Translations under genes and position numbers: made by a program
Assembly: GCA_024699855.1 (NCBI GenBank)
Contig: JAMPIQ010000001.1
Coordinates: forward strand, 10,664,001-10,728,000
DNA: 64,000 bases
Source: Aphelenchoides besseyi
Lineage: Eukaryota; Nematoda; Chromadorea; Rhabditida; Aphelenchoididae
Direction of reading: 5' to 3'
The notes under the pieces: model-generated
Database searches by the model: none
What the model saw: the letters and a program-made list of their open reading frames with translations, nothing else
What the model was told of the DNA's origin: nothing
In this document: positions 36,760 through 47,186 of the stretch, one piece after another
Layout: the number at the start of each line of letters is the position of its first letter
How positions within the stretch are numbered: the first letter of the stretch is position 1

Positions 36760-37452
36760 CCTTCCGTTTGTGTGCTGTCGTGGCGCAATCGGCAGCGCGT
36801 TCGGCTGTTAACCGAAAGGTTGGAAGTTCGAGCCTTCCCGATAGCGAGAACTTTTTGTCGTTCCTCCTTCAACATTCCATTTCAGTTGTCGAGAGCTTTT
36901 GTATCGGGTTTGTGTTCAACTTCTTCCGTTCATATACATTTTGTTCAGTTGGGAGATGATGCTCAACTCGAAATAACCGACTATATGCAACAGGCCTGTG
37001 AGCTGTATACTTGCAAGTGCATGTATGGTTATTCGACGGGTTTTTGAATCGCTCATCACAGAATCAACTAATCTAAGATGGTGAAGACCTCTCTTTTGAT
37101 TGGATTGTAGATCCAACGGCAACCGAGCAATTAGAGTAATAGTGAACGACTCAGTCACAAGCGACGGAGCTGAGACGCTCGTTGTGTGTGCAACTGTATT
37201 CAACGGACCAGCAGGTCTACAAGTTTTATCAATCTGGGTTCTGTGTTCGGAACCTCTTCCACGTTGTACGATCGTTTAGTGGACCGGAAAAGCTCTCGAC
37301 TTTGGTTTGTTTGCGACCCACAAAGGTCTTTGATGCTCGTCTTTCAGCCTATGAATTCATTCTTGGCAAAGTTCCGGCGCCATTCAACTTGAAACACACT
37401 CCTCTGTAATCATGTTGTTAACAACTGTTTTGTTATAAAAAGTGGAAAGTAA
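36760..37452 (+). repeat. 693-bp inverted duplication, copy A (contains tRNA-Asn)
   Basis: Complementary to 57417-58109 over its whole length, with the same translated frames in both copies, so identity is at or near 100 percent. It starts 14 bases before tRNA-Asn and ends just after GTGGAAAGTAA. Downstream of the tRNA it contains several short open frames (for example 37182-37409) without recognised domains. Confidence 0.9.
36774..36846 (+). tRNA. tRNA-Asn (GTT)
   Basis: The acceptor strand GCTGTCG pairs with CGATAGC (with one G-T type pair). The anticodon loop reads CTGTTAA (anticodon GTT), and the T arm contains GAAGTTCGAGCCTTC. No intron. It lies at the edge of the inverted duplication. 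Confidence 0.96.
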
Positions 37453-37670
37453 GACTACAATTTTGTACTCACAAATCGGCAATTCTAAAATGAATTTGTT
37501 TGTGTGCTTATTTTGCTGTGTATAACAAAGAAGCCGGTAACTGATATCCTTTCTTTCAACCAAAGTGTACGCATGTCAAAAGCAAAAGAAAATCGTCTAA
37601 TCTACATCTCTCTTTAACTTAGCGTATAATTCAGTTTATTAGGATGGAAATGTTGAGCCTTTGATGGCTA

Positions 37671-37968
37671 TTAAGTCTTCTGGTCGTCCGGATGAATTCT
37701 ACCAATCAGAAACTCTTTGGACATTTCGACGGCATCTGATGAGTGACCAACATCGTTGAACGCATCGGTGGCGTTTTGTCCGGCCCAACTCTGAAGAACC
37801 TGAAAAAAGACTTCAAAATCCACGCTTCAAACTCACGTCTTCACCGCCTGGATGCTCGAGAAGAAACTGAGTCACATCGTAGACGTAACCGTTCAACACA
37901 ATCCAAATTGACTTTGCGGTCTTGTGAGTAGCGACTTCTTCCAAACGAATCAAACGCAAATCACTCAT
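37671..37968 (-). CDS. Cytochrome b5, soluble-type
   Basis: Small heme protein that donates electrons to desaturases, P450s or reductases. Two exons joined across a 37-base intron at about 37803-37839 with a GTGAGT donor. It reads [17 protein letters not shown], then [20 protein letters not shown] with the HPGGE motif, then [20 protein letters not shown]. The two axial histidines (HPGG and VGHS) are present. About 86 residues, ending DDQKT with no C-terminal membrane helix, so it is a cytosolic or soluble form unlike the ER-anchored type. Stop at 37671-37673; TTTATT (minus-strand AATAAA) near 37635. Confidence 0.92.
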
Positions 37969-38491
37969 TTCAGAAAGGGAAAACCGCAATGAAGCACTTC
38001 AACCCAAAATTGAGAAACACAATTGGAATCGGTTGTTTATAAGGTGCAGCCATCGCAGTTCGAGGAGCACAAAACTACAAACCGACCACAAAAAGCGGAA
38101 GTTTGTCAAAAAGGTACAAGTGCGCGAGTTGATCAAGAGTGTTTTGTTCACCGTAAAAAACTCAACGATCGTTTTGGAAGCGTGATAGTAACCGTAGAAT
38201 GGCGTCATACGATCAACTTTGACTAAAAACTAATTTGTGTATTTGAAAAGAAACGGCTCAGCACAAAATATAATCAACATTTCAATTCTTGTTCCTACAA
38301 GAATATTAGATGGATATCAACAGATTTAAAAACAATGTGCTACAAGATGTTCAATTTAGACCTCTGATTATTCCAATAAATCATATCTTGAAATACCGTT
38401 GAATAGGTTTAAACAACCTGGAAAGCGACTAATACCAAAAAGTAGTTCAAATGACAGTGTAGAGTTTGTTTAGCATTCGAGCGTAACGAAC
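37969..38491. other. Intergenic
   Basis: Opposed open frames at 37999-38208 (minus) and 38023-38226 (plus) show no domain and no splice support. Nothing called. Confidence 0.4.
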
Positions 38492-38535
38492 ACGCGATCA
38501 ATAGATTAGAAGTTCTACCGCTGAGCTAAGATGGC
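38492..38535 (-). pseudogene. Truncated tRNA-Lys remnant
   Basis: Matches the complement of the intact tRNA-Lys at 6215-6286 through the acceptor, D arm and part of the anticodon stem (TACCGCTGAGCTAAGATGGC), including a few flanking bases. The T arm is missing and the anticodon stem is deleted. Confidence 0.75.
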
Positions 38536-38741
38536 ACATATCAACAAACCTATCGTGTAAAACTCTATATCAGTGTAGTTTTCGTACCTTTTGGACCAAT
38601 CTAGAGACTTAATTTCCGGTCTTATGATTGATAGTCAACGTCTCGACTCGTTAACTTCAAATGGTTCTCTTTCTCACCGAGTGCCGAAAAGCGATGAATT
38701 GTAAAGAGCGTTGACGTTATCGATTTGCCATCGATGTGAGG

Positions 38742-39246
38742 TTAGATTGGTCGAGATGAAGCCGAGTAACTCAATCGGATGCGGTAAACGGCAACAAACG
38801 AAGATGATTGGAGATTTGGGAAAACGACTTGTTTGATCGCAGAATGAAAAAACTTGCCGTTTGTCGTTAATTCAACAGTTTTAGCTAAATAAGATAGGAA
38901 GTTTGTGAGAGTCGTCAAAATTACCTTTGGTTTCACTTCTCGTACCATCAGCTTCCTCAATCTGCACTCCGAGTGACAATCCAATGAACGATTTTAGTGC
39001 CACGTTTGTAGTACACATATAGAGAGCAAAATTCGGTTTTTTATCAATCGTATACTTTTTTGGATAAAATTTTAAATGAAAATTGATGCCTTCAAAGTCC
39101 GGATGATCAATCGAATAAGATTCGCTTGCCCAGCAATCGTTTTCCAGGGCATTTTCGTAGCGTTCGTTGAACTTTTCAATTTTCCAGACAATAACGTTTA
39201 GATTGTCAAACGATGATTTCCAATGCATAGCAAGAGAAATATGCAA
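38742..39246 (-). CDS. Solo MATH-domain protein
   Basis: Two exons. The first (39246 to about 38925) reads VIVWKIEKFNERYENALEND, then SYSIDHPDFEGINFHLKFYP, the first half of a MATH/TRAF-like fold. The second, after a GTAATT-donor intron, reads FFHSAIKQVVFPNLQSSS then FVAVYRIRLSYSASSRPI, its second half. No BTB domain follows, unlike typical BATH genes, and the stop is at 38742. No signal peptide. It is either an intact MATH-only gene or a MATH/BTB gene that lost its 3' part. Related domains are in the gene at 62682-64000. Confidence 0.65.
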
Positions 39247-39881
39247 AATGTTATCTGCGATGGAATGGAAGAATTATAACGCACAGTAGATGAAGCGTTA
39301 GCACTATTCGTTCTGAACTAAAGATCTCTGTGCTGCGTCAAACAGCAGCTTAGGTAGCACAACGCTTAACCTTAACGTCAATTTGTGTGAGGGCATCGAC
39401 TCACGGGTATCTCGAAGAGAATTATGGAAAATTCCAACGCCATTCGATTGTTTGACTGCTGTAAGTCTAGTATGCCATCAAAAGTGTTTCGTACAGTCAC
39501 AAATTGAACAAAATTATGCATGACATACTTCCTAACTTGTATTTGTTTAATCAAAGCTGTTTTGCACTTAAACTTTAAAAAAGTGTAAATATTTTGTTTC
39601 TAGGTTTCTAGTTGTTCAATGCACCTTCATCTAATAAGTATGAAAATTAAGGAGATAAAGGTCGAAGCCCTTGATGTCACAGCAAACTCTAGACAATTTG
39701 ATCGCATAGAAATTGACTGTGAATGACGTTTTGAGTTTGTGTTTGTTCAGGTATTATGGGGAGCACCAAAACGAACAGAACGGAAACATCAAAACGTTTT
39801 ATAGTTCAATTAGAAGCAAACTCTGAAGGTGAAACAACAAAAAATAGTCGAGAATAACGTTCACATTGTTTTCAAGACGAG
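39247..39881. other. Intergenic
   Basis: No coding signal seen. The right end leads into the TATA box of the next gene. Confidence 0.5.
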
Positions 39882-39889
39882 TATATAAG
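39882..39889 (+). promoter_or_regulatory. TATA box
   Basis: TATATAAG 51 bases upstream of the ATG at 39933. Spacing and sequence fit a core promoter with a short 5' UTR. Confidence 0.7.
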
Positions 39890-39932
39890 CGGTCATTGTA
39901 AAGAGTCTATACATTTCAACCAAACTCCCGAA

Positions 39933-40503
39933 ATGAAAACTTTGGCTCTATTCTTTCTTCTGTCTATTAGCTTTGTCTGTGGACAACAAGAAGATTCGAA
40001 CTGTATTGGAGTCTTAGCTGAGAGTTACACTCCTTTTCGCAAAGATGAACACAATCGAACTGGCTACGTGATCAACGAAATTCGTCGAGTTCGCGTCGAT
40101 CACAACGATGACGATATTATCGTGACTAAAAAGAAGCACGAGAAGGAATTCTTGGCTACTGGATTGACACATGACAACTCCATCACTTTGCCCAGAAAGC
40201 TTGCTGAACAGCTGTTTGGGTCAGCAGTCAAGAAGAACATCATTACCGTTGGCTGCAAACAGCAATTCAATTTGGAATTCCGAATTGGAAACCACTGGTT
40301 TGTTCTACGGTTGAGAGTATTGAGCTTTGTTTAGGTTCAAAGTTCCATCATCGACGCTAATCGAGAAGCGAAATGGCAAGAATTGCGAATTGAAAGTCAA
40401 AGCTTACGACGACACGTTTATTCTCTTTGGGGCTCCTTTCCTTGATCGACACTGTTTCTTCAATGATAAGGACGGAATGTTGGGCATTTCGCCTCGACCA
40501 TAA
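39933..40503 (+). CDS. Secreted aspartyl-protease-like C-lobe, catalytic motif lost
   Basis: Signal peptide MKTLALFFLLSISFVCG, then about 155 residues that resemble only the C-terminal lobe of pepsin-like (A1) proteases. Visible blocks: SITLPRKLAEQLFGSA (follows the second catalytic Asp in true proteases), LEFRIGNHWFKVPSSTLI and the terminal FILFGAPFLDRHCFFNDKDG, which parallels the usual WILGD.F.R.YC..YD block. Where the active-site DTGTS should be, it reads FLATGLTHDNS, so the Asp is absent. One intron at about 40302-40334. Stop at 40501-40503, AATAAA near 40527. A non-catalytic, perhaps binding or inhibitory, secreted protein is inferred. Confidence 0.7.
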
Positions 40504-41085
40504 ATCATGTTGAGTTGAGTTATTAAAATAAACAAGTGTATTCAAGTGGTTCCTAAAGGTCTTTAAACAAAATTCATTATCTGCATTAATTAGGTGCACG
40601 AGATCAAATTTAAGCTACTGTGCAATTGAAATTTTGAACTCAAGTCTAAGCAATTGCCGAGTATATTCGTTAAAAGAGCTGTTCATGCAATTCCAGGCAC
40701 TCGTAAAACGAATTTTCCGATTTAAACGTGAGTATCTAGAAATTTATTCGTGCGGTAATTAGTCAAAACAGAATTTGCGGAATAACAAGTGTAACGAAAA
40801 AGCTGTGAGTTTGACTGATGATCCAATTTCTGCCAGATACCAAATCCACTAGTCTTAATTTGAACGACGAAAAAGCAACGTTGCGCGGCTGTTAGCTCTC
40901 CATCAAGAGCTTATCCTCGACTTTGCTCTCCGATTTCAATCAAGAAATCTGATCGAAATTTAAGCTTTGACTGATAAGCTCTAATTCCAACACTTCGCAA
41001 TGACAGGATTGCAGCTCAGTTCGTTCTTATCAAATTCGAAGCTAATTTTTCATTTCTTTAGTTTCATCGGGTGCTGTCGGTTAAG
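40504..41085. other. Intergenic
   Basis: No gene seen. A short ATG frame (41000) ends at an intron-like TTTAG before the ATG used for the next gene. Confidence 0.45.
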
Positions 41086-41774
41086 ATGTCCGCTTTCGAT
41101 TCGTGTCCCTATCAAATTATTGGCTTTTCCATGGCGTTGGTGTGAGTTCACGAGTCCAAACGCTGATTCGCTTTTTCAGACTCATAATTATTCTTATTAT
41201 CTCGCTGATAATTTTGATCACATGCTACAGGAACCTCAAACGCATTTACGCAAGTACCCTGCAGGAACTCTCAGTTCGATTAGCGGCACTTGAAGGTGGT
41301 GTCGTAAAGGTAGAAACTGGGGCCCTTAAACTAACGATCGGAGCGTTTCAGAAAGGGGGAGGATTAGTCAAAGAGAATCCAGTTGTCAAAAACTAAGTTG
41401 AAGGCCTTGAGTTCTTAAACAATCTTTTTCAGAGCTCAAACTGAGGTTGCGAATATGAAAACTGCTCGTGAGTTGGAAGAGACGGCGAAATCGTCGACAA
41501 AAACGAAGAAGAAAGCAATCAAAGAGATCACTGTAACCGTCGATGGAATTCCGATGACGTGAGTTCCAGTTTATTTCAAATTACTCCAGTACTCAGGACT
41601 GTTGATGAGAAAGCAAGAAAGAAGACGAGCGAAGACAAACAGGCAATCAATCCACCGGCAGTCGAGAAGCCAGTGCAAGGACCCGCAGCTCAGCCGTCAG
41701 CACAACCGATTCCTCAACAATCAACGCCGGCAGTCGCGCAATTGGAAAAGTCGGTGACCGCTCGTGATGATTGA
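41086..41774 (+). CDS. Small single-pass membrane protein, unknown
   Basis: Starts MSAFDSCPYQIIGFSMAL. A strongly hydrophobic helix follows an intron at about 41142-41180 (LIIILIISLIILITCY), then a basic turn and amphipathic segment (RNLKRIYASTLQELSVRLAA). A later part is Lys/Glu-rich (ARELEETAKSSTKTKKKAIK), and the tail is Pro/Gln-rich (PAAQPSAQPIPQQSTPAV). Near 41395-41447 the frame does not join cleanly: it meets TAA after VVKN, and the next exon needs a different phase. Either a splice site was missed or two products exist. The intron at about 41560-41602 joins well. The layout resembles the gene at 3657-4507. Confidence 0.55.
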
Positions 41775-41868
41775 GAATAAACCGTTGAGTTTCACGTCGA
41801 CTTTCTTGTTGAGAATCTCAGCTTTTTCTAAGTTTAAGTTTGAAGATCATGTGTATTCACATCTATAG

Positions 41869-42160
41869 AATAAGTTCGTCATTAATCGAATACAATCAGT
41901 AGTCACTCAAGGAGTTAAATCTTGGGACCAGACTTTGGCTGAAGTCACAATTGAGTATGCAGAGCAGAACGGCGGTAAGCTCGACTGTGTCTTATCGATG
42001 TTTTCTATTTATTGTCCCGAAGAAATTTGAATTTGTTTATACGAGCAATAGACGCTATGTGTTCCTAAGTCTTTTGAATAAACTTGTTGCAAAATGCGCT
42101 TTCATGAACATTTCAGACCAACTTCTACAATTGATCGAAGGATATAAAAAGGTGCCTTAA
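41869..42160 (+). pseudogene. 5'-truncated coding remnant
   Basis: Two coding-like exons. One begins after CTATAG (NKFVINRIQSVVTQGVKSWD); the second follows an intron at about 41973-42017 (KFEFVYTSNRRYVFLSLLNK, ending LIEGYKKVP). No in-frame start codon exists upstream. The end is vaguely like the C-terminal part of MATH/BTB proteins, but the assignment is weak. Confidence 0.4.
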
Positions 42161-42280
42161 ATTTCTTATGTCATTTGGTCCGTTTTTGAAAACTTGTTAG
42201 AAAAAACATCGGTTTATTTATTTGTATCACAAATAAACACAAGAACAAATTAACTGATCCATAACAAAAAAGAACTCGCC

Positions 42281-42745
42281 TTAAGGCAACATACGACGAC
42301 GAGGAGGAGTAGAAGTCAAAAGTAACAACGGATCCTTGGGAGTCAAATGTTCCGGCAACGCACTGACGCAGAGGGCGATGATCGAAGAAGGCAAGCGGTA
42401 ACGACCAATGATCTCCACACGCTGACCACGAACCAAGTTCAAAGCTTCTTCATGATACTCGAAGATGCATTTTGACGTTCCATGGACGACAGTACCGATT
42501 TGCAAATCATGTTTCACTTAGGCAAACAAGATGAACTTCAGTCGCTGATCTCCACAAAACAGCTCGATATTCGATCTTCAGAAAGCGCTTGTCTTTGGAA
42601 CGGATAGTCTAGAAATGTTCAGCTAAAGGTCACTGGATGAAAACCTACAGATCCCAATCATCCAACTGATAAGGTGATCCACTTTCGCGCGAAAACTCAT
42701 TTTGATGAACAAACCAACCACGTTTCGCTACCGCTCATTCAAGAA
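42281..42745 (-). CDS. Possible small OB-fold protein
   Basis: The last exon (42281-42517) reads KHDLQIGTVVHGTSKCIF, ALNLVRGQRVEIIGRYRLPS and ALPEHLTPKDPLLLLTSTPP, which looks like OB-fold strands followed by a basic tail (PPRRRMLP). Upstream a second exon (SREESGSPYQLDDWDL-like frame, about 42650-42720) can be joined by an intron. The start was not found, and the 42750-43070 region shows further minus-strand coding-like sequence in other frames. RPA3- or telomere-type OB proteins are possibilities only. Confidence 0.4.
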
Positions 42746-43201
42746 GACCGATGAGCTAATCGAACACTCTAAAACCCAAGTCGTGGTTTTAGAAAACAAA
42801 CTCACTATTTTCGCTCGTCAGTTCTACGGCATGAACTTCACAAGATCGCTCCGATTGTCGCAGAAACCACTGATCTGCTCGGGAGCTCTTGTATCAAACG
42901 CCGTCTTGATTTCGGACAAAGAGAAACCCAAGGTTGTTGACCAATTCCACCAGAGTCAACAATCAGCTCTCCGATGCCAATTCACGCTAACACAACTCAG
43001 ATCCAATAAACTTGCTGAAATAAGGAAATCACTTGTAAATCGTAGTTCTCAACGTACTTTGGCGCATTAAACGAGCTTCTCATTACAACGGACGAGGCGG
43101 TTTAACTTTTGTTAGAAAGCTACTGTTGGGAAGCGAGAACAAATCATAAGCACAAATGGGAGATTAAGAGAGACGAGTTCTCCTTGCTTATAGCATCACA
43201 A

Positions 43202-43801
43202 TCATCTCGGCAAGAAGTGAGCTGAAGCCAAGGAGAAACTCCAACTACAGAAGCAATGGAAACTTTTCGAATTGACACAAGAACTCACCGACTGTCTTTT
43301 GGCTCTCGTGGTGCAAGCAAACAAACACAGAGATTGAAGTCGATCTTGAAGACTGACCGACTTCTATCACTGTGTTGAGTCTTGCTTGATTCGTACGACG
43401 TGTCACTCCGACTGATGAGAGGACCCGATTCCAAGCAAGCCGTTCGCTTTCTGTCTGTTAAAACCGTGAGTTTGGTCCTAAAAACTTGCCGTCCAATCGA
43501 CCACACGACCAGAACTTACATTACAGGAGTTCAAGTCTGTGGTCACATTTGAGATTGCTCGTGAACGTTGCCGGTACGACAACCTCAACTTGTGCTCTTC
43601 GTAGTCCAGACGATGTTCGTAGGCGTTTGACGACAATCTTTTCAACCAAACTCGAGCCACAACTGGATCGTCAGCTCGTCCAAAGGAAATGATCGAAACT
43701 GAGCGGTTGCGGTCTCCACTGTCTCTTTTATACCCAACCAACAAAATGAATTTGTTTCGATTTGAGCAAAACAAACGATTGATAGTTTGCTCGCAATCCA
43801 A
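43202..43801 (-). CDS. Hypothetical gene with consensus introns
   Basis: The first exon (MDCEQTINRLFCSNRN, then VVARVWLKRLSSNAYEHRLD and AISNVTTDLNSCN) ends at a consensus GTAAGT donor (about 43523) with a TTTTTAG acceptor. A second coding block (SGPLISRSDTSYESSKTQHS) ends at a GTGAGT donor near 43290. The phase of the first join is not certain. No domain recognised. The splice signals are the main reason for calling it. Confidence 0.35.
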
Positions 43802-44783
43802 CGATCAGAACACCCCGATCGCGATTAACATTCCTGTTACCCAGTTTAGAAAGTCGATGATTCCAAAAATAATGTGAACAGAAGAAATCAGCAAAGAAAC
43901 AAGTGGGTTTCCTTCCAATCAACTCGTCAGTCTGCTCTTTCGATTTCCCTTCCGTTTGCTACGTTAACATCGTGGCAACCGTGTTGTTAACTCGGCTTTT
44001 AGAAGGGGGTCCCGACAATCATTGCGCTTCTCCACTGCGCCATCTACACTCACCTCCGACTTCTCGCTCTCGCCCTACAAATGTTCACACCGTGAACGAA
44101 TTTCCGTCTTCTGAAGTACTTTCCTGGACATCGAGATGATCGACTGATAGAAAATGAACCTCTCTGCTCTCTAAACTACTGAGTTGCCAGAAAGTCTAAT
44201 GCGTTCAAAAGCATCTATAATCACCAAAGATCTATCATTTTTGGATACACATCTCTGGTCAGAGCAATTCGGTTTATGGAAGCGGAGCCCAATAGTTTGT
44301 GGTCTTTCAAGCAAAGCACATAGTCCACAATAACCGAGTGTTCACTCCGACATTTGACTAAGAAGTTGGTTTATACCGACAGTCATTCCAATTGTTCTGA
44401 CTACTCAAAATTACGTCTGTAGATTGAAAGCCATGGTCTATGAATTGCCATCATTTGACTTCATGGCAACAACTGCGGAATCAGAATGAGAACCTGAATA
44501 TTCAAGATGAGCAGAAACAGAGCAACCGACCAGTCATCTGATTTTTCTGTTCAGGTCTGCAGTTGGACCTGCTCCTTGTGCTGACGTTTACTATTGCAAT
44601 GGTCTTCAAGCTGAAGTCTTCAGCGGTCATTGACCTAATCGACAGACCAGTTCGATAAGGAATAGAATCGGTTGGAGGCCTTTTAAGCAATAAGAAGTGT
44701 GTGTCAACCTGTTGACTTCAAATTTAAGGAACATCTTTCATCATTTTTAAATTCATTTACAGGAAGATTACAAAGAACAACCG
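43802..44783. other. Intergenic, no gene seen
   Basis: Several short ATG frames on both strands, none with a domain. Contains the 3' flank of the surface-protein gene that ends at 44784. Confidence 0.4.
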
Positions 44784-46167
44784 CTACATAATGATATTCA
44801 TGAACACAAAACCCAGGACGACGCACCAATTGACCGCCAAAGCATCGCTCGTCGACTTGACTGCTGGAGTCGTAGTGCAGACCTCTTTCACAGCGACACG
44901 TGCAATTCCCAACTTCGGCCTTAAACAACATAATGACTGACGATCTTTTGGTTTGAACTCACGACTTCTCGGTGGTAGTCGTCGCTTCAGTGGTGGTTTT
45001 CGGACGACGAGTGGTGGTGGTCGTCGTCGTTGTAGTGGTCGCAGTCGTGGTCGTGCTGGTTGGCGGGGCGGGAGGCGGAGGCAACTTCTTGAAGAACTCA
45101 TCGTCGTCCCTGAAGATCGGAATCATGAATGGACGCTTCGAATAATCTCCAAGGCTAGCGACTTTTTGAACAAACTCATCATTCCACTTGAAAGTTGGCA
45201 GATTCTTTGGAAAATAGTAGTGCTGACTGAAAAACAATATGAACTACTAGAGCGAAGACCGAACTTACTCTTGGTACTTCAACACGTAGTGCAACGGAAT
45301 GTTCTTTGAAGTGTCTCCCTTGCGCATAATCAAAAACGTTCCCTTCTTGTACATGACGTAGTGGTCTTCTTTGCTCGACCACAACCCACCGCTGCCCGGA
45401 TGATCCATGTTAAGCACACAATGTTCCTCCTGAAGTCACAAATTAACTAAGCCTCCAAAGTATTCTTACCATACAACGCGACATCACCTCTTGTTTCATG
45501 AACGGAGTCATTTTGATGTTCGGAATGTCGCGAATGTGATGGATGTCGGAATCCTCCATCAGACGTGCTCTGAAATATGTAATATTATACATACAGACGA
45601 TAGACCAACTCATTTAAGTCGTAGATCTTCTGAACGTCAACAAAATGCGTCTTGTTGATGAACAAGTAGGTATAAAACAAGAACTGATACTCGAGAACGG
45701 TGTTCGGATCCTTGCGATTAATACGCGGGTTGGTATTCTCCGTTCTAAAAATTATAGTACTCAGTTTTTTGTCAAGAATTCGCACCTACACAGACCACAG
45801 ATCATACCAATTCATTGGTTCTTCATTGTTTTGCGCGTAGATATAACGACTTTCGTTGTAAACTGGCATCAACGTGAAATCACGATTTGCCATCGCATCA
45901 CCCATTAAAAACGGTTCATGAAGTTCGACCCCGTGTTGAGCTTAACGGATTGTTATAGAGTTGTTTGGAAACTTACTGTGTTGAAATGTGAAGTAGTTTT
46001 CGTTCGTCTCCCACAACTCGAAGTACTCCTTGAAATCGCCTTCTTGAACCGCAATGTAATCGCGCGGAACGTAATCGGGATGATCTGAAAGTCTAGAGTT
46101 TGATGACTCCAGTTGAAAGCATACCATCAGCCCTAACCAACGCCATCGATAACGTAGCCACGAACAT
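44784..46167 (-). CDS. Surface protein, family S member 2 (Thr-rich stalk, anchored)
   Basis: Paralogue of the gene at 19386-20596. Signal peptide MFVATLSMALVRAD; blocks EGDFKEYFELWETNENYF, YQFLFYTYLFINKTHFVDV and YYFPKNLPTFKWNDEFVQK align in order with family member 1. Unlike that one, it has a Thr/Pro stalk (TSTTTTATTTTTTTTTTRR) before a C-terminal hydrophobic stretch (NWCVVLGFVFMNIIM), as expected for a GPI signal. At least seven introns. One region (about 45695-45790) may include an extra intron that was not placed exactly. Stop at 44784. The family is unknown to me; extracellular and probably membrane-anchored. Confidence 0.75.
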
Positions 46168-46854
46168 CAAACGCCAACGATCTCCATCACCGAAAGCGAA
46201 CATCACAAACCCGGAGCTCAAAATTGCAACAACTGGACTCGAACCGAACAAACAAGTGACTCAACTGAAGAACTCAACCGACACTCTTGACTATGCAAAT
46301 TTCCAGCTTTCAAACGTTCCTCTCAAAAACCAACTTTCAGAAGGTCGTTTACAACTATTTTGGGACCTTGAAATTGCCTCTGTGAAGGCAACAATCTTCA
46401 ATTACTGATCAAAGTCGATCTGATTGAACAAGTGAGTTGACCAATCAATGGTTGCTCGCAAAGATCGTGTCAGAACTCGGAATCTTTGACAGTTAAATTG
46501 AGGGAATTCGAACAAGAACGCAGTCAATGGAGACGCAGATTCGAGAAGTTTGAGAGAAGAGCTCAGAAGCCTGAGCAGGGAAACCGTTGCATTCAACACG
46601 GTGTATGGAAAGAGGTCAGACGTACGAGTGAAGTGGGCCTTCAGATCACGAATCAGAGTGCTGAATGGTTGGTCTTGTCTGGAGTAATAAACGTTCGTAA
46701 TCAAAAGAGAGCACACAAATCGATAGTCCGATGATGTTTGAGACGTTTTATTGGAATTGATGTACGTAGTTTACAGTAAAAATTAAGACAAAAAGATCAT
46801 ATTGGAGAGTGTGTTTACGGTAATGTTCAAGTGAAAAGACATGAAATTGGATGG
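46168..46854. other. Intergenic
   Basis: No supported gene. A minus-strand frame at 46402-46716 starts MCSLLITNVYYS and lacks domains or splice partners. Confidence 0.4.
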
Positions 46855-47186
46855 CTATTTGCCGGCTTTATAAGCCTCCATTTCCTTTCGGTAGTTCTCC
46901 TTCAAGTATGCGGCCTTGTTCTCCCACTCGCTCTTGTCCTAAACGCAATCATCAGTCGGACTTCCGGAGGTATTGGAACTTACACTCAATTCACGCCATT
47001 CTTTGCCTCCCTCTTTTGCGGCGTCCGAACCCTTGAATCCCTGTTCCCTCAAACGATCGCGGTTCTCCTGCAACCTGAAACATTCCAGTGTGATTCGAAC
47101 ACTCAACGACGGAACCAACCAAATGAAGAACGCGCCCATCGGACGTTGTTCGGGGCGTTCGGGTCCTTTTCCTTCTTTCCCGGCAT
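46855..47186 (-). pseudogene. HMG-box protein with a frame break
   Basis: Three exons encode one HMG box, a DNA-bending domain. From ATG 47186 the reading is MPGKKEKDPNAP, the usual lead-in to the box. The conserved continuation RPMGAFFIWL lies in another frame, with no intron between. After that the frame is consistent: QENRDRLREQGFKGSDAAKE, GKEWREL and DKSEWENKAAYLKENYRKE, across introns at about 47077-47117 and 46939-46983, stop at 46855. So one base is gained or lost near 47140-47150. Either a recent pseudogene or a sequencing error. An alternative start in the second frame (about 47225) keeps the box open but loses the conserved lead-in. Confidence 0.65.

Noticed and set aside
36916..37203. 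Minus-strand 95-codon ORF repeated identically at 57666-57953
   Set aside because: Identity comes from the whole 693-bp duplication, since all frames are preserved alike. There is no evidence it is translated.
42702..43070. 122-codon plus-strand ORF
   Set aside because: It is antisense to the OB-fold-like exons and to other coding-like minus-strand frames; no domain.
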